Below are positions 26,455 through 33,893 of a stretch of 64,000 nucleotides of DNA, piece after piece; position 1 is the stretch's first letter, and every line of letters begins with the position of its first letter. A program made the translations under genes and the position numbers. The DNA is from an uncultured Flavobacteriaceae bacterium (lineage in GTDB: Bacteria; Bacteroidota; Bacteroidia; Flavobacteriales; Flavobacteriaceae): positions 62,001 through 126,000 of the forward strand of contig CANMSI010000001.1 of the NCBI GenBank assembly GCA_947500575.1, in the 5' to 3' direction. The notes beneath the pieces are model-generated. The model saw nothing but the letters and a program-made list of their open reading frames with translations, was not told the DNA's origin and ran no database searches.

Positions 26455-27786
26455 ATGAAAACAATATTTTCCCTAGCTCTATTTTTAATTGTTTGTGGAC
26501 TTCATGGACAGACGGATGCTCGTCTGTATGATATTATTCATGCGGTTTCTGCAGATAGAATTGAAAAAGATGTTACCACCCTTGCAAATTTTGGCACACG
26601 CCATACGCTAAGTGATACAGTTTCCAATATACGAGGCATTGGTGCGGCAAGACGCTGGATAAAGAGTGAATTTGACAATATATCCTCTGAATGTAATAAC
26701 TGTTTGGATGTTTCTTTTCAAAAAGATTTGGTAGAAAAAGGTAGAAATAATCGCATTGTAAACGATGTTTGGGTGGTTAACGTCGTAGCCATTCAACGAG
26801 GTACTAAATACCCAAATCGTTATATTATTATGAGTGGTGATATCGATTCTAGAGTAAGCGACCCTAAGGATTTCACATCAGATTCTCCGGGAGCCAATGA
26901 CAACGCAAGTGGCATGGCTGGCACCATTGAAGCAGCAAGAGTACTTTCTAAGTATCAATTTGAAAATAGTATTATTTATTTAGGCCTGTCTGGTGAGGAA
27001 CAAGGTCTTTTCGGAGGGCAGGGTCTTGTAAAGCAAATGAAAGAAGGTGGATGGGATATCATCGGAATTTTCAATAATGATATGATAGGAAATATTAAAG
27101 GAGTAGATGGTGTAATAAGCAATCGCGATTTTAGAATTTTCTCTGAGCCAGTTCCTGCTACAGAAACCGAACAGCAAAGACGTGCAAGACGATTTTACGG
27201 CGGTGAAGTAGATGGCATTTCTAGACAATTGGCGCGCTATGTGCACAAAACAACAAAAACATACATGCCCGAAATGAACCCTATGATGATCTATAGGTTA
27301 GATCGTTTTGGAAGAGGTGGTCATCATCGTCCCTTTAATGATGCAGGTTATGCAGGTATTCGCATTATGGAAACCCATGAGAATTATACGCAGCAACACC
27401 AAGATATTCGGGTAGAAAACGGCATTGCATATGGAGACGTTTTGGAGCATGTAAATTTTGATTATGCCAAAAAATTAACAGCGGTGAATGCAATTAGTCT
27501 GGCCTCGCTGGCCTGGGCACCACCTGCTCCGGCCGAGGTTAAAATTGGAGGTATCGTAGAACCTTCAGCAAAATTTAAATGGTCCAAAGTAGCAGGTGCA
27601 GTGGGCTATAAAATTTATTGGAGAGACACTACCTCCCCTACTTGGGATCATAGCAGATATGTTGGTGACGTATCAGAATTTGTATTAGAAGGTATTGTAA
27701 TTGATAATTTTTTCTTTGGTATAGCTGCTGTAGGAGCCAATGGACATGAAAGTCCTGTGGTGTTTCCTAACGGCATTTTTAGATAA
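26455..27786 (+). CDS. exported M28-type metallopeptidase with FN3-like domain
   Basis: A signal peptide (IFSLALFLIVCGLHGQ) is followed by an M28 peptidase core. SPGANDNASGMAGTIEAARVL gives Asp149, LSGEEQGLFGG gives the catalytic/metal Glu pair 181-182, and NNDMIGN gives the next aspartate. The first zinc ligand, normally His in a GHxDS motif, reads SGDIDSR here, with Asp129 in its place. This may be a clade feature or may change the metal site. After about residue 355 an FN3-like module follows (FKWSKVAGAVGYKIYWRD). It probably trims peptides in the periplasm or outside. It is convergent with the response regulator gene ten bases away. Confidence 0.85.
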   Translation: MKTIFSLALFLIVCGLHGQTDARLYDIIHAVSADRIEKDVTTLANFGTRHTLSDTVSNIRGIGAARRWIKSEFDNISSECNNCLDVSFQKDLVEKGRNNRIVNDVWVVNVVAIQRGTKYPNRYIIMSGDIDSRVSDPKDFTSDSPGANDNASGMAGTIEAARVLSKYQFENSIIYLGLSGEEQGLFGGQGLVKQMKEGGWDIIGIFNNDMIGNIKGVDGVISNRDFRIFSEPVPATETEQQRRARRFYGGEVDGISRQLARYVHKTTKTYMPEMNPMMIYRLDRFGRGGHHRPFNDAGYAGIRIMETHENYTQQHQDIRVENGIAYGDVLEHVNFDYAKKLTAVNAISLASLAWAPPAPAEVKIGGIVEPSAKFKWSKVAGAVGYKIYWRDTTSPTWDHSRYVGDVSEFVLEGIVIDNFFFGIAAVGANGHESPVVFPNGIFR

Positions 27787-27796
27787 TTAAACGAGG

Positions 27797-28567
27797 TTAA
27801 AGAGTTCTAAAGAGTCGAAAAACATCCTCCTTGTACGTTTTACTAACAGGTACCTTTTGTTTACCAATAAAAAGCATATTGCCTTCATAACCATTCACGG
27901 ATTGTATGTTTACGACGTAACTCCTATGTGTTCTTAAAAATTGACTCTCCGGTAGTTGCGCCTCTATTTTTTTTAATACCATGGAGTAAATAAAACGTTC
28001 AGATTTAGTATATACAGTGCAGTAATTACTATCTGCTTGTAAGTATAGTATTTCCTTTATGGGAACGCGCTCAAAATGATGATCTTTCTTAAGAAATAGA
28101 CTATCCTTTATTTGAAGTACTTGGCTGTTATTTTCGGCCACTTTTTGACTTTGCTGAATATCTTTACCAGGGGTTTTATGATAAAAACTTTCCAAGGCCA
28201 CATCTATGGCAATACTTACCTGACGATCATTAAAAGGCTTTAGAATATAGGCATAGGGTTTGGCCGCTTTGGCACGATCTACCATAGGACCCTCTGCATG
28301 GGAAGTAAGGAAAATAAAGGGAATATCGTATTTTTTATTTATAATTTCTGCTAAATCAATTCCGTCTTTATCCCCTTTCAAAGTGATGTCTAACAAAATA
28401 ATATCAATTTCAACGATGTTAGAAATTAAGGTTAAAGCTTTGTCTACGGAGGGGGCAATTCCTACAATCTCATAGTTGCAGTCTTCCAATCTATTTTGAA
28501 TATCCTTAGCTAATAAAATTTCATCCTCTACAATAAGGATTCTTACTTTTGATGTTCTGTCCATCAT
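27797..28567 (-). CDS. LytTR-family response regulator
   Basis: The N-terminal receiver domain (residues about 8-125) has the acidic pocket VEDE, phospho-acceptor Asp60 in LLDITL, Thr in FLTSHAE and the lysine of YILKPF. The C-terminal LytTR DNA-binding domain covers about 155-256 (RVPIKEILYLQADSNYCTVYTKSER, then FLRTHRSYVVNIQSV). It is the output partner of the histidine kinase encoded nine bases upstream on the same strand. It may start at Met1 or Met2. LytTR regulators bind direct repeats of about 9-10 bp spaced by one turn; I could not pick out a convincing pair nearby. Confidence 0.93.
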   Translation of the reverse strand: MMDRTSKVRILIVEDEILLAKDIQNRLEDCNYEIVGIAPSVDKALTLISNIVEIDIILLDITLKGDKDGIDLAEIINKKYDIPFIFLTSHAEGPMVDRAKAAKPYAYILKPFNDRQVSIAIDVALESFYHKTPGKDIQQSQKVAENNSQVLQIKDSLFLKKDHHFERVPIKEILYLQADSNYCTVYTKSERFIYSMVLKKIEAQLPESQFLRTHRSYVVNIQSVNGYEGNMLFIGKQKVPVSKTYKEDVFRLFRTL

Positions 28568-28576
28568 ACCTGCTAC

Positions 28577-30385
28577 TTATTCAATTTTTATATTCATTTT
28601 CCAATGAGTACCTGCTGTGGTTAACATATCGATACTGCCCTCCAGTTGTTCAACCAAAGAATTGATTAGTTTGAGGCCAAAAGAATTTTCGTTCTCGTTT
28701 TCAATAGGAGCAAATCCTACCCCATTGTCTATTATTTGAATATCCATTCTACCTTTGTTCTCCTGTTTCATATGGACCTTAAGAGAGGGTTTGTCTATAT
28801 CCGTATAAGCGTATTTAAGAGAATTGATAATTAATTCATTCACAATCAATGCCAATGGTACCGCCAAATCAATATGAATACTTATGTTATCAATTTCAAA
28901 TTCGGGTTCAAAGGGAGCATTGTACCCATGAAAAAGTCCCAACACCAACTCTTCTATGTATTCCTTTACCCATATCCTAGTATCTACACCTTCTTGATAC
29001 AGTTTTCGATGTACCAATGATAATGCCTCTACCCTAAATTTACCTGCTTCAATAGCCTCTTTAGCAGGATGCCCCGTAAGTTCTCTACTTTGTAAGTTCA
29101 ACAAGCTAGAAATCATTTGAAGGTTATTTTTAACACGATGATTTAACTCTCTTAATAAAAGGGCTTTTTCCTTTTCTCTCTTGGAAATAAGTAGCTTTTG
29201 TTCTGATAAAACAGTATTTGCTTTTTTAATTTTAGCATTAATACGGTATAATAAATACCCAAAGAATAACAATAGAAAAATTCCAATAGCCAATACCCAA
29301 ACCAAGTATTTTTGGTTTGTGTTTATTTTATTGAGTAAGCCTATTTCTGATTCTTTCTTATCTATTTGGTAACCAAAATTAAGCTGCTCAATCTTTTGGA
29401 TATTCTCCTTATTTACAAGGCTATCTTGGTACTGCTGAAATAGCTTCCGGTATTCCAAGGCTTTCGAAAAATTTTCTCTTGACTCATAAAAATTAGATAG
29501 CAGATCACTAACATCTCTAATTTGTTCTTTGAGTCCGGCTTGCTGAGCCAATGCCAAAGCTTCTAACAATCTATCTTCGGCTGTACTCCACTGTTTCCCT
29601 TCTTTATAAACCTCTCCAAGGGCTGCGATATAAACAGAACTAGAATATAGATCTCCTTGACCTTCAAGTATTTTGATAGCCTTTTTTAAATTTTCCTCTG
29701 CAAGACCAAATTCACCTTGCGTAGACTGCACCATTCCTAAATTACCCAAAGAGTAACTTTCTATGTATATATTATTGATGGTAGAATTTAGAGCTAAGGT
29801 CTGCTCAAAACAACGAACTGCTGCTTCTAAATTGCCATTTAAACGATAGGCTTCTCCTAGATTCAGAATGGTACTGGCTTCATTGGCTTTCTTATCAGAA
29901 GCGCTATAGATATCTCTCGCTTTTTTTAAATAATCAATAGCAAGTACATAGTTCTCATCACTGATATAATTACTTGCCAATTGCGTATACGAAGCGGCTA
30001 CGCGCTCTGTTAAATTGAGTTTTTCATATATCTGTAAAGCATTCAAAGAAGCGGCTAAGGATTTAGAATTATTACCAAGGCGACGCTCCAAATGGCTAAT
30101 CTCTTCCAAAGCTTCGGCTTCCAATTCCAATTCTTCAATCTCCTTTGCAATTTCCAAAGATTCTTTGGCAGCTGTTAATGCAATATTCAAATCTGGATGA
30201 AAAAATGCAACAGATCTTAAATTTTTCGCCCGCTCCTCTTTGGATAAATCTCCTATTTCTAAAACCTGCAACAGACTATCGGCTGTTTGAATATTTTGTG
30301 AGAAACAAGTAGGAATATGAAAAAGAAATACAACTGTAGAGAGGACCCAAATATGGGTATACCTTTGCTTAAACATTGCCACCAT
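28577..30385 (-). CDS. TPR-containing sensor histidine kinase (HisKA_2 type)
   Basis: A signal peptide (VLSTVVFLFHIPTCFSQ) leads into about 300 residues of periplasmic tetratricopeptide repeats (for example ASTILNLGEAYRLNGNLEAA). One transmembrane helix (about 359-381) and a coiled coil follow, then the kinase. The phospho-acceptor motif LLRELNHRVKNNLQMISSLL, with His416, is the HisKA_2 type. The ATPase N-box is ALIVNELIINSLKYAY and the G-box is IIDNGVGFA. The start overlaps the preceding gene by 17 bases; an internal Met4 would make it 8. Such TPR kinases in Bacteroidota usually pair with LytTR regulators, as here. The signal is unknown, and the TPRs suggest a protein partner. Confidence 0.93.
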   Translation of the reverse strand: MVAMFKQRYTHIWVLSTVVFLFHIPTCFSQNIQTADSLLQVLEIGDLSKEERAKNLRSVAFFHPDLNIALTAAKESLEIAKEIEELELEAEALEEISHLERRLGNNSKSLAASLNALQIYEKLNLTERVAASYTQLASNYISDENYVLAIDYLKKARDIYSASDKKANEASTILNLGEAYRLNGNLEAAVRCFEQTLALNSTINNIYIESYSLGNLGMVQSTQGEFGLAEENLKKAIKILEGQGDLYSSSVYIAALGEVYKEGKQWSTAEDRLLEALALAQQAGLKEQIRDVSDLLSNFYESRENFSKALEYRKLFQQYQDSLVNKENIQKIEQLNFGYQIDKKESEIGLLNKINTNQKYLVWVLAIGIFLLLFFGYLLYRINAKIKKANTVLSEQKLLISKREKEKALLLRELNHRVKNNLQMISSLLNLQSRELTGHPAKEAIEAGKFRVEALSLVHRKLYQEGVDTRIWVKEYIEELVLGLFHGYNAPFEPEFEIDNISIHIDLAVPLALIVNELIINSLKYAYTDIDKPSLKVHMKQENKGRMDIQIIDNGVGFAPIENENENSFGLKLINSLVEQLEGSIDMLTTAGTHWKMNIKIE

Positions 30386-30926
30386 TAGGAGGGTTAGAGC
30401 TAATTTTTAATAAAGGGTCTATTATAAAATAGTATTTTCTGAGCTCATCATTTTCAAGATAATTCAGCGAAAAAATAATGCTATAGGAAATGTAATTAAA
30501 CTTATCCGGATAGGAAGGCATACCTTCCATTACGGTAATCTCACAAACATTTTTTTCAGGCATTATACAGAGACTACCGTCTGGTAAGTACAATGTTTGT
30601 TCATTTTTTACAAAAATATTCTCCCAAGGATTTAGTACATTAAGAGAACCACTATTATATTCCTTTCCAACATTATTAATCTTGCAACATACTACCTGAA
30701 AATCTCGCGGTACTGTCTTCGAATCAAATTCCATTCTAATTGTTTCGCCTCCGTAAAAGGTGTCAAGGTCATAATCATTAATTGTAACGAAACCATCAAT
30801 GACAATAGGCGCAAATACATTTCCTATTCCGAGGTTACAAGTAGCTATTGCTTCTCCTAATCTTCTAAATTGAACGGAAAATGAAATTTTTGATTTTCCT
30901 TTCTTTTCATTAAGTGTAATTTCCAT
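30369..30926 (-). CDS. hypothetical protein, operon partner of the TPR kinase
   Basis: I do not recognise this 185-aa protein. It has no signal peptide and no membrane helix, is beta-rich in appearance and has five cysteines (two adjacent in VVCCKIN). Its hydrophobic strands alternate with acidic loops (PIVIDGFVTINDYDLDTF; NYISYSIIFSLNYLENDEL). Its 3' end overlaps the histidine kinase start by up to 17 bases, so the two are translationally coupled. This suggests a cytoplasmic partner of the signalling pair, or a gene regulated with it. It is first in the three-gene minus-strand operon and faces the unusual eight-gene cluster across a 393-bp gap. Confidence 0.7.
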   Translation of the reverse strand: MEITLNEKKGKSKISFSVQFRRLGEAIATCNLGIGNVFAPIVIDGFVTINDYDLDTFYGGETIRMEFDSKTVPRDFQVVCCKINNVGKEYNSGSLNVLNPWENIFVKNEQTLYLPDGSLCIMPEKNVCEITVMEGMPSYPDKFNYISYSIIFSLNYLENDELRKYYFIIDPLLKISSNPPNGGNV

Positions 30927-31319
30927 ATGGTTTGGTTTTTTGGTTGTTTTTAAATAAAAAGCTAGGGGGAATTACAGCATAAACTACATATATTTTCTTA
31001 TTAGTTGCATAATTTAACAAAAATTACTGACAATCATATCAGTAAGCAAAGGAAGAATTTTCTGGTAGGCATCATACGATTTACTTCTTCCTAATTATCT
31101 CACCTTAAAATACGCAATACTAGAAATCAAAGTGCTTCCAAGTATATAGACGTAGCAACAGAAGTCATCCATCTCCATCACAAAGAAAGCCTTCCAAATT
31201 TGTTTTACTCAATATCCATAAACGTTCACTAAAAAATTGAGGGCATACACTCATCCTTTTTTCTTTTGGCCTTGTAATCTGACAAATTTGAGTATCCAAT
31301 CATATAAAACAATACTATT
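30927..31319. other. 393-bp divergent intergenic region
   Basis: This non-coding region between the leftward two-component operon and the rightward eight-gene cluster must hold both promoters. For the rightward genes, CAAATTTG (31283-31290) is one mismatch from the -7 consensus and lies 30 bases before the ATG. A TTTG at 31265-31268 is too close to be an ideal -33. No exact TAnnTTTG, clear palindrome, RNA gene or credible ORF was seen. Its length suggests regulatory sites that I cannot resolve. Confidence 0.4.
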
Positions 31320-32168
31320 ATGAAAACTAAAATCAAATTATTCATTGGTCTATGCATGTGCTATGTCATTGTTATGGGCTGCAAAAATGAAACTGACAAA
31401 ATTTCTCCCAATCCAATTGCAGAGCTCGAAAATTCTAAGAGTACTGCTCCAGAAAAAAAAGCAGTTCAAGTAGTAGACACTTCTATGCTATCTATTAAAA
31501 CCAACTTAACTATAGATTCCTTAACCGTAACTATGGTCTCTGATAGCATCTTTACTTCAAATGAAGCTATTATTCCAAACGCTGAGGAGCAACATAAAAT
31601 CTGTGGCCTTTCAAGTGCTGATTTAGAAAAATCTATTCAACAAGCTGCTATTAGTCTTAGTGGTGTAAAATATAGCAGTGCCAACCTAACAGATTGTTCT
31701 GGAATGTTTCATAAAATGGTTCAGAAAATCAAAACAACATGTCCGAATGCATTGCTTCCTACGATCTCTGAGGCGCGAACAACCCGACTTATAGCACAGT
31801 GGTACCACGACAACGGAAATTTGGAAATCATTAGAGATGCAGCTAGTAAGGGAGACCTTATAAGACCAGGCGCTGTACTATTTTTCGGATATGGTTTAAG
31901 GCGCAATTCGTATGATTATGAAAATCTAGACATGGCCACCTTAACCACTCAAGGTATAGGTATAGTGCATATTTCAGTGGTTACCAGTGTTACGAAAGAA
32001 AATGGTAAAGTGGTATCCTATGAGATGTTTCATGGACGCAACCCAAGCAAACCTTCTGGTATTACCAGTTCAAAATTAAAACCGTACCGGGACGACTTAC
32101 CTGCCTACGGAAATTGGGATCAACCGCTGTTGGCCGTAGCCAACATAATTACTCCAAGCGCTTTATAA
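31320..32168 (+). CDS. NlpC/P60-like lipoprotein, putative amidase
   Basis: A lipoprotein signal ends at the lipobox VMGC (Cys21). A low-complexity linker of about 70 residues is followed from about residue 90 by a domain with the NlpC/P60 layout. AISLSGVKYSSANLTDCSGMF has the DCSG nucleophile motif (Cys126), and GIGIVHISVVTSV has the matching histidine (His217). GAVLFFG between them fits the strand before the active-site His in this papain-like fold. Members cut peptidoglycan peptides or other amides. Here the substrate is open, since FHGRNPSKPSG and the C-terminal region are not standard. It is the first gene of the 31-39 kb cluster. Confidence 0.65.
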   Translation: MKTKIKLFIGLCMCYVIVMGCKNETDKISPNPIAELENSKSTAPEKKAVQVVDTSMLSIKTNLTIDSLTVTMVSDSIFTSNEAIIPNAEEQHKICGLSSADLEKSIQQAAISLSGVKYSSANLTDCSGMFHKMVQKIKTTCPNALLPTISEARTTRLIAQWYHDNGNLEIIRDAASKGDLIRPGAVLFFGYGLRRNSYDYENLDMATLTTQGIGIVHISVVTSVTKENGKVVSYEMFHGRNPSKPSGITSSKLKPYRDDLPAYGNWDQPLLAVANIITPSAL

Positions 32169-32255
32169 AAAAAATCAACGGCTTCGAAATGGGAAGTAAA
32201 CCTTGTGGGAAACCAGTTTTCAACACTCCATCTAAAACAACTAAAACTTGAAATT

Positions 32256-32690
32256 ATGAAATACGTATTAATAATGTCAACAGACGCCGATATTATAGAC
32301 ACTCCTCTAAACGAAGCATGGGATCCAATAACAGGAAGGTATCAATGGAATCAGGTTCAAAATATGAACTTACAACTTCCAAATGGTGCAACCATCATTG
32401 TAATTGCTCATGGAAACGGTGCAGAGATAGGAAATGAAGATCCTGGCACTATCGACATTAATGCTACAACATTTCTTGCATTAATTCAGGGAAACATGGC
32501 AGCAAATGCTGTCCCAGGGGCTATCTATATTTCTACCTGTGCTACTAATATAGCAGAATTTGCAGCGGGCGTTAAACTCGCCGCAGAACAAAATAAAATA
32601 TGGAAGCATACTAAAATTTTTGGCCATTATGATCCTGCTATCGGTCCTGTTCCTCCTCCTGGAACATTAGCATGGGTACAGATTTTTTAA
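32256..32690 (+). CDS. minimal caspase/C80-like (clan CD) domain protein
   Basis: I chose the ATG at 32256 (MKYVLIMSTDADI); an earlier in-frame start at 32205 adds unlikely sequence. The whole 144-aa protein looks like one clan CD cysteine-peptidase domain. A hydrophobic strand ends in His-Gly (ATIIVIAHGNGAEIG, His52), and a second strand ends in the nucleophile (GAIYISTCATN, Cys95). The 43-residue His-Cys spacing and the later FGHYDPA strand resemble the self-processing C80 domain of MARTX-type toxins. No toxin or other domain is attached and there is no signal peptide, so it should be cytoplasmic. The hydrolase gene follows after 51 bases. The fold call is by motif only; a non-catalytic relative is possible. 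Confidence 0.5.
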   Translation: MKYVLIMSTDADIIDTPLNEAWDPITGRYQWNQVQNMNLQLPNGATIIVIAHGNGAEIGNEDPGTIDINATTFLALIQGNMAANAVPGAIYISTCATNIAEFAAGVKLAAEQNKIWKHTKIFGHYDPAIGPVPPPGTLAWVQIF

Positions 32691-32741
32691 TTCTGTCAAC
32701 AAAACTACAAGCAACTTATTTAATCACTAAAAATAATTCAA

Positions 32742-33821
32742 ATGAAAACTATTTTAATCTGGTTCTGTGGAACTGGTACTCCAAAAGAAGATATGGCATC
32801 CATTTTTGAAGGGCAAACCTATGATAAAAAAATTATCGTAAGTGGTGTAGGTACAGACGAGACCTCACAGAATGTAAGAACTTTGGAAAATGGGTATTTC
32901 CCTAATAATTTCAATTGGCTTTTTACCACAAGAGATATTGTTTTAGGGTATAGAGAAAGACACCAACTTTCTTCTGCAGAAGAGGGAATGATGCAGATTT
33001 ACAGTGAGCTCACTGATGCCACTCCGGATAATAGTGTACATCTTATGATAGGGGCACATAGCAGAGGAGCAGCCGATGGTATGATAGGACTATTGACCTC
33101 CTTATACGCTAGCTGCATGATACCGGGAAGCACCCCTAATGAAGACATACTATTTAAAAAAATAAATAAGATTTCCTTGCTAGCGGTAGACCCAGTAAAT
33201 GGTGCTGAAGTTCATGATACAAAAGTAGGAATGTTCTTTGACACAAATGATTTAATGGGCTTTAATGATCTTCCTAAAGACCAGCAGAGTATTCATCACC
33301 TACTAGAAACTATAGAGACCAGAAGTGATAAAAAAGGACTTTTTGATGTTGTGCTGTATACAGCAAGATTTGATGCTAGGGATGAATTTTTGCTGGATAA
33401 ACACTGGCTTAAATTTCTAAATGATATTCAAAAAGGAGAAGGCTTCAAAGGGAACTTTAAATACTATTTAGGGGGTTTTAGGCATTCCGCGATGGTTTAT
33501 GAATCTAGTGAACTAACCGGATTGTACGACCGTGGATATACCCCCATCGCTTTATTAAGACAAATATTGGATGATATAAAATTAAATACCAACGATGCGG
33601 ATTTGATTTATAAAAACATGGCCACTAAAGAAATTATGCTAATCAATGACTTGGTGTCTGAAGAAAATGAACTTTTGGAAGCGAATACGCATACCAAATC
33701 CTATAGCTGGGCAGAGGTGCTTACCTCTTACGGTGAATCTCTAAAAACGATTGCTCAAAAATACAAGGATGACGGTAATCCAATGATAAACAACCGCTAT
33801 CTGAAGCATTATTTAAATTAA
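32742..33821 (+). CDS. alpha/beta hydrolase, DUF2235/Tle1-like
   Basis: The N-terminal strand ILIWFCGTGTPKED resembles the FFDGTGN start of DUF2235 hydrolases (the T6SS phospholipase family Tle1). The nucleophile elbow is MIGAHSRGAADG, with Ser107; it reads A-x-S-x-G where G-x-S-x-G is usual, and SRGA is typical of this family. A plausible acid is Asp150 (LLAVDPVNG), and a plausible histidine is His248 (GGFRHSAMV). At 359 aa it lacks the large accessory region of true Tle1 effectors. No signal peptide is visible and no T6SS structural gene lies in the window. Lipase or esterase activity is inferred. A GC-rich hairpin follows the stop. Confidence 0.6.
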   Translation: MKTILIWFCGTGTPKEDMASIFEGQTYDKKIIVSGVGTDETSQNVRTLENGYFPNNFNWLFTTRDIVLGYRERHQLSSAEEGMMQIYSELTDATPDNSVHLMIGAHSRGAADGMIGLLTSLYASCMIPGSTPNEDILFKKINKISLLAVDPVNGAEVHDTKVGMFFDTNDLMGFNDLPKDQQSIHHLLETIETRSDKKGLFDVVLYTARFDARDEFLLDKHWLKFLNDIQKGEGFKGNFKYYLGGFRHSAMVYESSELTGLYDRGYTPIALLRQILDDIKLNTNDADLIYKNMATKEIMLINDLVSEENELLEANTHTKSYSWAEVLTSYGESLKTIAQKYKDDGNPMINNRYLKHYLN

Positions 33822-33824
33822 AAA

Positions 33825-33856
33825 ACATGCGCCGGCGGCAATAAACTGGCGCATGT
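33825..33856 (+). other. GC-rich hairpin between cluster genes
   Basis: ACATGCGCC (33825-33833) pairs perfectly with GGCGCATGT (33848-33856) around a 14-base loop. It is unusually GC-rich for this DNA. No T-tract follows, so it may be a weak terminator, an mRNA-stability or processing element, or a protein site. Confidence 0.55.
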
Positions 33857-33893
33857 CATTAAAAACAACCACCAGAACTCTTAAAAAGAAAGC

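Noticed and set aside
33825-33856. Integron attC site
   Set aside because: The hairpin is perfect and lacks the paired R/L boxes with extrahelical bases; no integrase or cassette array is nearby.
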